Part shown: positions 24,938-32,775 of the stretch, piece after piece
How the letters are laid out: each line of letters opens with the position of its first letter
Position numbering within the stretch: position 1 is the first letter of the stretch
Source of the DNA: Bradyrhizobium sp. 1
GTDB lineage: Bacteria > Pseudomonadota > Alphaproteobacteria > Rhizobiales > Xanthobacteraceae
Reading direction: 5' to 3'
Assembly (NCBI RefSeq): GCF_023073315.1
Contig: NZ_JADPJH010000033.1
Span: 1 to 64,000 of the forward strand
DNA: 64,000 bases
Translations under genes and position numbers: made by a program
Notes under the pieces: generated by a model
What the model was told of the DNA's origin: nothing
The model's database searches: none
Seen by the model: only the letters and a program-made list of their open reading frames with translations

Positions 24938-25579
24938 TCATGAAATCGGCTGCCCTGCGAGATCGGCGAACACCAGCGCTTGGCGCCATCCGGCAGGGCT
25001 CGTCCTCATGGCCTGGCGGAACGCGTCGGCCATCGTCTCTGCCAGCCACGCCGCGGCCAGCCCCCCGAGATCAACCGCGGCCAGCCCGGCACCCGCCGCC
25101 AGCGCGGCAGCCACCCTCTTCGCTTCCGCGTCGTCGCCGGCGAGGAACACCTGCGCCCCTGACGCCGTCAGCCGCTCGGGGTTCTCCCTCAGCAACCGCA
25201 TCACCACAGTATTGAACGCCTTCACCACGCGCGCCCGCGGTGCGGCCGCCTGCAGCTGCTCGGCGAAGCTTGGTCCCTCGGGACGCGGTGAGGCGTAATC
25301 GCCAGCCGAACCGGGCTCTCGGTTGTTCGGGTCGAGTACGATCTTCCCGGCGAGCATGTCCGGGTTGGCGGGCATGACGCCGCGCGGCGTCCACAAGACA
25401 ACCTCGCCGAACGCCGCAGCCTGGTCCTGTGTGGTCGCTCGCGCACCGGCAAGTCCCAGCACCGCCTCGGCCGCCCGAGCCGGGTCGCGCGAGCCGAAGG
25501 CCACTTCGTGACCCGCCCGCGCCCAGATGGTCCCCAAGGTCTGCCCCACCGGCCCAATGCCCACGATTCCAATGCGCAT
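24938..25579 (-). CDS. NADP oxidoreductase, F420-dependent-like
   Basis: 213 residues. The Rossmann loop is VGIGPVGQTLGTIW, with SRDPARA after strand 2 and VKAFNTVVMRLL in the substrate region. Two adjacent ATGs are possible; I use the one at 25579, seven bases from GGAG. It is divergent from the LysR gene at 25683 and probably under its control, with the GST gene behind it. Confidence 0.82.
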   Translation of the reverse strand: MRIGIVGIGPVGQTLGTIWARAGHEVAFGSRDPARAAEAVLGLAGARATTQDQAAAFGEVVLWTPRGVMPANPDMLAGKIVLDPNNREPGSAGDYASPRPEGPSFAEQLQAAAPRARVVKAFNTVVMRLLRENPERLTASGAQVFLAGDDAEAKRVAAALAAGAGLAAVDLGGLAAAWLAETMADAFRQAMRTSPAGWRQALVFADLAGQPIS

Positions 25580-25682
25580 CATCGTTCTCCAGCTTCCGAT
25601 ACTCCCAACGTAAGGGCGCGTGGCCGCGCAGGGCAGGACAAATGGTGTTGCGGCTGAAGCAACCAAATGTATTGAATAAAGC

Positions 25683-26576
25683 ATGGACACTCTGCGCGCC
25701 GCCGTCGTCGTTCTCCGTGTTGCCGAGGCCGGCTCCTTCGCCGGGGCCGCGCGCGAGCTCGGCGTGACCCCGGCCGCAATTGCCCGCCTCGTCGGCCGCT
25801 TCGAGGCCACGCATGGTGCGCGCCTGTTCCGCCGCTCGACCCGCGCACTCTCCCTCACACCCGACGGTGAGCGCTTCCTCGCCGAGGTCCGAGGCCCGGC
25901 CCTCGCACTCGCGGCGGCCGCCAGCCGTCTCGGCGCACCAGTAGGGGTCGCGGGTACGGTGCGCGTGACCGCAGCCGCCTCCCTCGCTCCGCCCCTGCTG
26001 CGCGCCTTGGCCTCGCTTCTGGAGCGCTACCCGGCCCTGCGCGTGGAGTTGGCCCTCGATGACCACTTCGCCGACCTCGGCGGCGGCCGCTGGGATCTCG
26101 CGGTGCGGATCGCGCCCCGGATCGCCGACGCCAGTCTCCTCGCCCGGCGCCTTGCGCCGTTGCCGCTCGTCACCCTTGCCGCGCCCGCCTATCTCGCCAG
26201 GCACGGGATGCCTCTAACGCCTGATGATCTCGCAAAGCACCGGCTGATCGGCCTGCGTTTTCCGGCGACGGGACGGGTGATGCCCTGGCTGTTCCGCGCA
26301 CCGGGCGGCACGCGTCGCCTCCAGCCCGATTTCGCACTGACCGTGGACGGTTCGGATGCCCTGCGCGCAGCGACGGTGCTTGGGGCCGGGATCGGGCAGG
26401 TTGGCTCGGAGGGAACGGCAGCCCTCCTCGGCGCGCGCGGTCTCGTGACGGTCCTCGACGCCTACGCACCGCCTCCTTGGGCCGTGTGGATGTTGCGCGC
26501 ACCGGGGCCCGCAGGATCGGCGCTTGCCGCAGTCATGGACGCGTTCGTCACGGCGTTTCGGCGGAAGAAGAAATGA
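25683..26576 (+). CDS. LysR-family regulator
   Basis: 297 residues. The HTH (SFAGAARELGVTPAAIARLV) is at about 18-37, followed by the effector domain and a basic tail (RRKKK). It is divergent from the oxidoreductase/GST pair. GC content is as high as the core genome, unlike the module that follows at 27.2 kb. Confidence 0.9.
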   Translation: MDTLRAAVVVLRVAEAGSFAGAARELGVTPAAIARLVGRFEATHGARLFRRSTRALSLTPDGERFLAEVRGPALALAAAASRLGAPVGVAGTVRVTAAASLAPPLLRALASLLERYPALRVELALDDHFADLGGGRWDLAVRIAPRIADASLLARRLAPLPLVTLAAPAYLARHGMPLTPDDLAKHRLIGLRFPATGRVMPWLFRAPGGTRRLQPDFALTVDGSDALRAATVLGAGIGQVGSEGTAALLGARGLVTVLDAYAPPPWAVWMLRAPGPAGSALAAVMDAFVTAFRRKKK

Positions 26577-26675
26577 CAACAGAGGCGATGGGCCGTGCCG
26601 GACGGGCGGACGCTTACCGGCCTTCCACTTTTCGTCATTCCACGGGCGGGCGGCCCACCGTGCTGCAGTGTTCAG

Positions 26676-26746
26676 TCAAGGGCAGTGCCACACGAGCCGG
26701 ATGATGGACGGGACGGCAACGTACACGCCGTCGCGGTCGCCGCGCC
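26676..26746 (-). pseudogene. Second integrase-like fragment
   Basis: The minus strand reads RGDRDGVYVAVPS and then stops after 22 codons. Bases 26711-26746 match 24044-24079 at 32 of 36 positions, the other integrase fragment. It is directly joined to the remnant of an unrelated hydrolase, so the stretch is a mosaic of decayed pieces. Confidence 0.4.
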
Positions 26747-27012
26747 CACCCGGTGCAGCACGTCGATGCTGTCGGTGGTCTCCTCCAGCATGTTTGCGAA
26801 TGTCATGGGGCCACCCGTCCATCCATCATGGTCGAGATCGACGCGCCGATATCATACCACTCCCAGGGTAGCACCAATGCCCCGCCCCGAACATTCACGG
26901 TCGGCACCAGCTGGCCGATGTCGCTCAAGACCCAGCGGAGTTCGGGGAAGCTGCGGAAGGAGCCGTTCTGGAAGGTGATGGTGCGGTCCGGGGACGGCCG
27001 GAAGCCGCGCAT
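26747..27012 (-). pseudogene. Serine hydrolase (beta-lactamase / NylB-like) remnant
   Basis: The frame from 27012 reads RTITFQNGSFRSFPELRW and continues to TMMDGR, like the N terminus of beta-lactamase-fold serine hydrolases related to 6-aminohexanoate-dimer hydrolase. After a frameshift near 26805 the match continues (MTFANMLEETTDSIDVLHR). The SxxK catalytic region and the rest are missing. Between 26577 and 27230 I see no other gene. Confidence 0.5.
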
Positions 27013-27230
27013 TCAGCCGAGAGGCTCGGGATCGTGGAGGTGGAAAGTGGTTGGGTGGAGACGGCCGACATGGACACAGGCTCCGGAAAGGCAACGCCAA
27101 GTAGCACGGCGCAGCAGCCTGCGTCCAAATGGCGAAGCAGACAAATTAACGAACCACGTACGCTACCGCGCTTCCGCTTTTTTTCCCGAAGGCACTACTC
27201 ATTGGTTGCAACAGCCTCTAATCTCACCCT

Positions 27231-27995
27231 GTGTCAGGCAAAAAAACGCAATTCGGTCAGTTCGTGCACTCCGCTCCAGCATTGGCAGGCGGAATCGGAC
27301 TTACCCACGTTACTGATTGCGTAAACCTAAGCAGCGTACTGGATTCCGGCAAACTTGAGCCACGTCCTTGCGGCATGTTCAAGAAAGAACTTCTCTACCT
27401 TTTCTATGGTCGGCCAGCCTATCGCCGCAACTGGGATGGAGAAGCAACTTCAAATCTCGGCTATGCCCGCATTTGCTTTATCTTTCGTGAAGATGTCGCG
27501 CAAATGGCCAGCCGCATTTTTCCCTTTGACAGCGGCGGCTTTGAACGTTTCAAGCACGCGTTCCACGACACGCTTGAGATAGGAGATTTTGAGGTCGATC
27601 CCAGCGTTTCACCCCGTCAAGTCATTGCCGCGTTTTATGATGATTTCGTTGGATACTATTGGATGAAGCCTACCCAAGGCCGGACCTTTCCTTTGAGTCA
27701 GAATGTGGCTGAATCATATTACAAGCTGATCACGGGCAACCTGAAGGAACAGTTTGACGACCGTTGCGCGGCAATCGAGGTACAACTGGAACAACCCCTC
27801 CCTCTTGCTGATAAAGTCCTTGCTGTCATAGGCCCCAACCAAATGTTCGATGACGATACTCTAATGAAGCAATTGAAAGCATGGGGGGCCGAACCAAGAG
27901 GTTATAAGCTGCCAACACTATTCAATCCGGCAGAAATAGGAGGAAGATTGGTCGACGAAGTTGAGCGCTTTTTGCTTGAAAAGGGCTACCTATGA
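27231..27995 (+). CDS. Unassigned protein with possible ADP-ribosyltransferase-like fold
   Basis: 254 residues beginning at a GTG; no Shine-Dalgarno site is clear, and the next Met (49) would remove the likely first strand. The N terminus reads LTHVTDCVNLSSVLDSGKLE (24-43), then LLYLFYGRPAYRR (54-66), and later CAAIEVQLEQPLPL (179-192). The order His26, Tyr59 or Tyr64, Glu183 resembles DarT-type transferases, though this is by eye. The C-terminal 60 residues are helical. Its TGA overlaps the ATG of the next gene, implying coupling. Composition is visibly AT-richer than the flanks. Confidence 0.7.
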   Translation: MSGKKTQFGQFVHSAPALAGGIGLTHVTDCVNLSSVLDSGKLEPRPCGMFKKELLYLFYGRPAYRRNWDGEATSNLGYARICFIFREDVAQMASRIFPFDSGGFERFKHAFHDTLEIGDFEVDPSVSPRQVIAAFYDDFVGYYWMKPTQGRTFPLSQNVAESYYKLITGNLKEQFDDRCAAIEVQLEQPLPLADKVLAVIGPNQMFDDDTLMKQLKAWGAEPRGYKLPTLFNPAEIGGRLVDEVERFLLEKGYL

Positions 27996-30055
27996 CGGAT
28001 GCCCCAAACACCGCCAAAGCAGTTGGCGGCTTCAATCTCACCGCGCAACCCCTGGGATTTCTTCAGCCGTTGTTTGCCGGTGATTACGGGGACAATAAAA
28101 CGTACATCCAACGTCTCGATGATCTTACGACAATCTCTTGTTTCGATGCGGTTGCATGGCCGGAGCGTGACACCGTCGTATTTGATGATCCAGCATTTGG
28201 GACTGTGAACGAAGAGAGCCTGTGGTCTTTCGCATTCCCGAATGAACGCCCGCTTGTTCTACCTTGGACCAAATTCCGCGAGTTTATTGCTGAGCGCATT
28301 GAGACAAGTGCTTTCGCCGACCATCCACTGCTTCAATTTGACCTTGTCCAGACTCTCGACCTTAACGAAAGCAAACCGGCAATCTTCAGCCGCGCATTTC
28401 GTGCCTACTCCCGCGCGGGCGAAGATGTAGCCGAACGATGGCGAGATCGCGCAATAGCGGAGCCCGAGCTAATCCATGCACTTCGTGCCGCCGGCATCCA
28501 CTCACCAGACCTAAAACGCTCGCTCAGGACAAGCATTGAGGGAGGGGTTGCGAGGATTGAGTTATCAAATTTAGAGCCGGCGGCGGCAGCACTTCTCGAA
28601 AAGGCGTACAGGGCCATTGCACAACGCTACGAACAAATATTTCCGAAGGTGCAGACAGTTGAGATACTACCAAGGCGCAGAAGCGAGAGTCTTCCAATTC
28701 GCGAAGATAAGCCGATTACCATTATTCTCATCGGCAAGCTAGGCGGCGGAGAGTTTGACGGTTCAGCCGTCTACGACCGAGAGATCGACGTCATCAGGGC
28801 CGATCATCTATCAAGCCATCTTCGTCGAAGAAAACCATCCTCGCTATTAATCGCGCTCGGCCGTCAAACAGATTGGCCGCAGATCGTGGATGTTGGGCAC
28901 AGCATCAAGCACCTTCGTTCTCTGGCCGTAATCCTAAGCGCCGCGAACGAGCCGATGGCAAGCGACGGTGATCTCCAACTAGAGATAGCGATTCCATCTA
29001 TATTAACCTTCGCCCTCGCTCCCAAATTTACCCGAAAGGCGACCCCACTCAAATCGATCAGACCGTTGCTTGATATCTTTTCTCTCTCGAGCCGACGATC
29101 GCGGACATCTTTCGAAATTGAGCGAATGCCCGCGAGGCACTGCCTGCTCTTACGCGAAGAGATTCGTCACGACATTGACGCCAATGAGATTGGGTGCCGA
29201 CTAGCAGCACGAGCAATTAGAGGCGGGGTGCGCCCGGGAGCTCGTATTGAGGTCTTCGCTGACGAATCGCCAACGAAGACTAAGGTCGATGATTGGGAAA
29301 GCATCTTCGAACCCATATTTTTAACATCGTACCCTAGCGAGGGACCGCTACCCAAACATGGAGCCCAGTCCTATCTTACTTTGCTCGCTGATCGCTCGTT
29401 CTCAAAACCGATATCTCAAGCCGAGGCTCTGCGAGAGGGTATCGCAGAGCTTTTGATGATGAGAGGATGGCGCGTCAAAAGGGATGAGAAGCATCTCGAT
29501 ATCTCCGCCGAAAGCAGAGAGTTTTCTGCAATTATTGTTGAACGACGAGAGGACATACCGGCAGAAGGCCGCGCCTTGCAGCGCCCGTCGTTTGGTCGTT
29601 CACATCTTCTGGTTATCCACGTAAGCCCCAATCGAGAGGCACTCCTTATTGGCAATCGCGGGCAATATAGTCACATAACAATCGAGGACATTTCGCTGAT
29701 GCGGCCGGACTCGCAATGGCTATGGCCCGTGCTCCGTCGGCAGTTAGATTCCCGTCCTGCTAAAGCTTCACTTGCGGCGCTGCGCTTAGCATCATCATTG
29801 GCTGTGGAAGCCATTAGCATGGAACGAATTGTATATTCTGCCAATCACCGGGACGGCTCACTTGATCAGCTTGTATCTCTTCTTGAAGCTGATGATTGCG
29901 AGCGTTTCGTCAGTTTTATTCCAAAAGGTTCCGATCGGGATGAAGGTTTGCGCCTTCTAGTGCGAGGCCGCGAATTGTCGACGACCATCGCTGTCGACCC
30001 AGAGTTGATCTTGAGCATTGAGGACGATGGCCCAGCGATCGTTCTCGACTGGTGA
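27992..30055 (+). CDS. Large protein of unknown function, partner of the upstream gene
   Basis: 687 residues with no signal peptide or membrane helix, family not recognised. Residues about 240-350 look like an alpha/beta domain, opening with ITIILIGKLGGGEFDGS (Gly-rich loop 248-258). Residues about 478-560 have a REase-like strand-helix order: EALREGIAELLMMRGW (478-493), then D503 and E517 in LDIS...IIVERR. That is close to PD-(D/E)xK but with Arg for Lys. Both readings are inference. The gene overlaps its neighbour by four bases and ends 19 bases from the guaA stop, at the edge of the proposed island. Confidence 0.75.
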   Translation: MTDAPNTAKAVGGFNLTAQPLGFLQPLFAGDYGDNKTYIQRLDDLTTISCFDAVAWPERDTVVFDDPAFGTVNEESLWSFAFPNERPLVLPWTKFREFIAERIETSAFADHPLLQFDLVQTLDLNESKPAIFSRAFRAYSRAGEDVAERWRDRAIAEPELIHALRAAGIHSPDLKRSLRTSIEGGVARIELSNLEPAAAALLEKAYRAIAQRYEQIFPKVQTVEILPRRRSESLPIREDKPITIILIGKLGGGEFDGSAVYDREIDVIRADHLSSHLRRRKPSSLLIALGRQTDWPQIVDVGHSIKHLRSLAVILSAANEPMASDGDLQLEIAIPSILTFALAPKFTRKATPLKSIRPLLDIFSLSSRRSRTSFEIERMPARHCLLLREEIRHDIDANEIGCRLAARAIRGGVRPGARIEVFADESPTKTKVDDWESIFEPIFLTSYPSEGPLPKHGAQSYLTLLADRSFSKPISQAEALREGIAELLMMRGWRVKRDEKHLDISAESREFSAIIVERREDIPAEGRALQRPSFGRSHLLVIHVSPNREALLIGNRGQYSHITIEDISLMRPDSQWLWPVLRRQLDSRPAKASLAALRLASSLAVEAISMERIVYSANHRDGSLDQLVSLLEADDCERFVSFIPKGSDRDEGLRLLVRGRELSTTIAVDPELILSIEDDGPAIVLDW

Positions 30056-30072
30056 AACCTCGCGATCCAATT

Positions 30073-30092
30073 CCCTACTCCCACTCAATCGT
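30073..30092. repeat. guaA-proximal copy of the candidate att repeat
   Basis: CCCTACTCCCACTCAATCGT overlaps the last six codons of guaA (30075-30092) plus two bases beyond the stop. It matches 17 of 20 bases at 18179-18198 in direct orientation. The 3' end of guaA is a known integration target of genomic islands. Confidence 0.6.
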
Positions 30093-31673
30093 CCCAGGCG
30101 GCTTGCTGGTCACGTCGTACACCACCCGGTTCACGCCCTTCACCTCGTTGATGATGCGCGTCGCGGTCTCGCCCAGGAATTTCATGTCGAACTGGTAGAA
30201 GTCCGCGGTCATGCCGTCGGTTGAGGTCACCGCGCGCAAGCCCACGACGAAGTCGTAGGTGCGGCCGTCGCCCATGACGCCGACGGTCTTGACCGGGAGC
30301 AGCACGGCAAAAGCCTGCCAGATGTCGTCGTAGAGGCCGTGCTTGCGGATCTGGTCGATGTAGACGGCATCGGCCTTGCGCAGGATGTCGAGTTTTTCGC
30401 GGGTGATGTCGCCGGGGCAGCGGATGGCAAGGCCCGGGCCCGGGAACGGGTGGCGGCCGACGAAGATTTCGGGCAGGCCGAGCTCGCGGCCGAGCTTGCG
30501 CACCTCGTCCTTGAACAGCTCGCGCAGGGGCTCGACGAGCTTCATGTTCATGCGCTCGGGAAGGCCGCCGACATTGTGGTGCGACTTGATCGTCACCGAG
30601 GGGCCGCCGGTGAAGGAGACGCTCTCGATCACGTCGGGGTAGAGCGTACCTTGCGCCAGGAAGTCCGCGCCGCCGATCTTCTTCGCCTCCGCCTCGAACA
30701 CCTCGATGAAGAGGCGGCCGATGGTCTTGCGCTTGGTTTCGGGGTCGGTGACGCCTTCGAGCTCGCCGAGGAATTGCTTGGACGCATCCACATGCACGAG
30801 CGGGATGTTGTAGTGATGGCGGAACAGCTCGACCACGGTTTTGGCTTCATCAAGACGCAGCATGCCGTGATCGACGAACACGCAAGTGAGCTGGTCGCCG
30901 ATCGCTTCGTGGATCAGCACGGCGGCCACGGCTGAATCGACGCCGCCGGAGAGGCCGCACAGCACCTTGCCCTTGCCGACCTGGGCGCGGATCTTTGCGA
31001 TCTCCTCCTCGCGGAAGGCGCGCATGGTCCAGTCGCCGGAGAGGCCGGCGATCTTGCGGACGAAATTGCGGATCAGTTTTGCGCCGTCGGGCGTGTGCAC
31101 CACTTCGGGATGGAACATCAGGCCGTAATACTTGCGCGTCTCGTCCTGGATGATCGCGAACGGCGCGTTCGGCGAGGTGCCGGCGACGGAGAAGCCCGGC
31201 GGCATTTTCGTGATGCGGTCGCCATGGCTCATCCAGACCTGATGTTTGCCACCGAGAGACCAAGTGTCCTCGAACAGCTTGCTCGGCGCCTTGACCTCGA
31301 CATCGGCGCGGCCGAATTCGCGGTGATGGCCGCCCTCGACGGTGCCGCCGAGCTGCTCCGCCATGGCCATCTGGCCGTAGCAGATGCCGAGCACGGGCAC
31401 GCCGGAGGCGAAGATCAATTGCGGCGCGCGGGGCGAGCCGGCCTCATGCACCGACTCGGGGCCGCCGGAGAGGATCACCGCTTTCGGCTTCATCTCGTTG
31501 AAGGCTTGTTCGGCCTTGTTGAACGGGACGATCTCGCAATAGACGCCGTCCTCGCGCACGCGACGCGCAATGAGCTGCGTCACCTGGCTGCCGAAGTCGA
31601 CGATGAGAATCTTGTCATGCGCCGAGGCCACGGAGGGCGTCGACGCGGAGCGGTCGTGCTGTGCTGCTGTCAT
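30075..31673 (-). CDS. guaA: GMP synthase (glutamine-hydrolysing)
   Basis: 532 residues, normal length. It converts XMP, glutamine and ATP to GMP, the last step of guanine nucleotide synthesis. The N-terminal class I amidotransferase has the Cys in GICYGQMAMAEQ and the His-Glu in MFHPEVVHT. The ATP pyrophosphatase P-loop is GLSGGVDSAV, and the dimer domain ends KPPGTIEWE. The frame is open upstream to 31796; I use the ATG at 31673 because homologous sequence begins soon after. guaB lies about 16 kb away on the same strand. Confidence 0.97.
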   Translation of the reverse strand: MTAAQHDRSASTPSVASAHDKILIVDFGSQVTQLIARRVREDGVYCEIVPFNKAEQAFNEMKPKAVILSGGPESVHEAGSPRAPQLIFASGVPVLGICYGQMAMAEQLGGTVEGGHHREFGRADVEVKAPSKLFEDTWSLGGKHQVWMSHGDRITKMPPGFSVAGTSPNAPFAIIQDETRKYYGLMFHPEVVHTPDGAKLIRNFVRKIAGLSGDWTMRAFREEEIAKIRAQVGKGKVLCGLSGGVDSAVAAVLIHEAIGDQLTCVFVDHGMLRLDEAKTVVELFRHHYNIPLVHVDASKQFLGELEGVTDPETKRKTIGRLFIEVFEAEAKKIGGADFLAQGTLYPDVIESVSFTGGPSVTIKSHHNVGGLPERMNMKLVEPLRELFKDEVRKLGRELGLPEIFVGRHPFPGPGLAIRCPGDITREKLDILRKADAVYIDQIRKHGLYDDIWQAFAVLLPVKTVGVMGDGRTYDFVVGLRAVTSTDGMTADFYQFDMKFLGETATRIINEVKGVNRVVYDVTSKPPGTIEWE

Positions 31674-31755
31674 GGCAAGCAAATACGCGACGGGGGCTTT
31701 TCCCGCAACCGCGCGCGCCGCGCGCCCACATCCTTCTTTGGGCATGGACAAGTGG

Positions 31756-31782
31756 ATATAGGTCAGTATTATTGACCTATAT
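31756..31782. promoter_or_regulatory. 27-bp palindrome between guaA and an NTF2-like gene
   Basis: Perfect 10-base arms ATATAGGTCA (31756-31765) and TGACCTATAT (31773-31782) with a 7-base spacer, in an AT-rich gap between divergent genes. Likely an operator. It lies 40 bases before the NTF2-like gene and 83 before guaA; which gene it controls is not clear. Confidence 0.55.
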
Positions 31783-31821
31783 GTGCCAGACATCACATAG
31801 GCACAATCAGGGAGCCCATTT

Positions 31822-32193
31822 ATGTCACTGCACCATCAGCCATCGACGCTTGCCGCGCTCGGCCGGACCTGGGTCGCGGCCTGGAATACGCGCGATCTCG
31901 AGCGTGTGCTCGCGCTCTATGCCGAGGACACCGTGATGACGTCCGACCGGATCCCGGAGTTGGGGTTCGATGCCAGCGGCACCGTGCGCGGCAAGGAGAG
32001 CTTACGGGCCTATTGGGGCAAGGGGCTCAAGCTGATCCCGAACCTGCATTTCACGATCATCGACGTGTACGTCAGCCCGGATAGCCTCGTGGTGTTTTAC
32101 GAGAACGAGCGCGGCAAGAAGATCTGCGAGTATCTGCGGGTGAACGATGCCGGGCTGATCGTGCAGGGGTCGGCGAACCATCTGCCGCATTGA
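31822..32193 (+). CDS. NTF2/SnoaL-like protein
   Basis: 123 residues of the SnoaL-like fold, with TWVAAWNTRDLERVLALYAE and LHFTIIDVYVSPDSLVVFYE. No signal peptide. It is divergent from guaA and convergent with the HxlR gene. A long palindrome precedes it, suggesting it is the regulated gene. Function unknown. Confidence 0.8.
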   Translation: MSLHHQPSTLAALGRTWVAAWNTRDLERVLALYAEDTVMTSDRIPELGFDASGTVRGKESLRAYWGKGLKLIPNLHFTIIDVYVSPDSLVVFYENERGKKICEYLRVNDAGLIVQGSANHLPH

Positions 32194-32228
32194 TTTCGCG
32201 ATCCCGGCTAAGGAAGGGCGGCGCGACT

Positions 32229-32681
32229 TCAGCGCTTGCGCGCGCCGGCCTTTCGCACCCGGGTCTCAGACCATGTCAGCGGCCGGCCGGTCCGCGACGG
32301 CAGCACCAGCTGCCCGACCGGCTGGCCCGCCTGATCGACCAGGTCGGAATGCGCTTCGCCGCGCGCGTAGAGATGTGCTTCGCCCCATTGGCGCAAGCCG
32401 ACGATCACCGGAAACAGGTCCCGCCCCCGCTTCGTCAGCGCGTATTCCTGATAGGCGCTGCCGTCGGAGGCCGGAACCAGCTCGAGCACGTCCAGCTCCA
32501 CCAGCTTCTGCAGACGCGCGCTGAGCATGCCCTTGGCAATGCCGAGGTTCTTCTGGAAGTCGCCGAACCGCCGCAGCCCGTCGAGGGCGTCCCGCACGAT
32601 CAGCAGCGACCACCAGTCGCCGATGGCGTCCAGCCCACGCGCCACCGGGCAATCAGCTTTGGAAAAACCGGTCCTCTTCAT
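32229..32681 (-). CDS. HxlR-family transcriptional regulator
   Basis: 150 residues with a winged HTH at about 10-105. Typical HxlR features are CPVARGLDAIGDWWSLLIVR (Cys11 at the usual redox-sensing position), FQKNLGIAKGMLSARLQKL and the wing YALTKRGRDL. It is divergent from an MFS gene, with two near-identical sites in the gap. Likely senses quinones or aldehydes through Cys11, as known for some family members, and controls the transporter. Confidence 0.9.
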   Translation of the reverse strand: MKRTGFSKADCPVARGLDAIGDWWSLLIVRDALDGLRRFGDFQKNLGIAKGMLSARLQKLVELDVLELVPASDGSAYQEYALTKRGRDLFPVIVGLRQWGEAHLYARGEAHSDLVDQAGQPVGQLVLPSRTGRPLTWSETRVRKAGARKR

Positions 32682-32695
32682 ACTCTCCTCCAGCC

Positions 32696-32751
32696 TGGTC
32701 CTAAAATAAGACTAGACAGGGCGGCACGCAACTGGTCCTATTATAAGACCA
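32696..32751. promoter_or_regulatory. Paired HxlR-type operators
   Basis: Two 19-bp sites, TGGTCCTAAAATAAGACTA (32696-32714) and TGGTCCTATTATAAGACCA (32733-32751). They agree at 16 of 19 positions and are spaced 37 bases centre to centre, between the divergent hxlR-family and MFS genes. Each is an imperfect palindrome (TGGTC...GACCA). Confidence 0.65.
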
Positions 32752-32775
32752 ACCTGGACGTGCCGGAGACGACGC

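Noticed and set aside
24938..25579. True F420 dependence of the three oxidoreductases
   Set aside because: The family name comes from archaeal enzymes. No F420 biosynthesis gene is present in the window, and bacterial relatives commonly act without F420.
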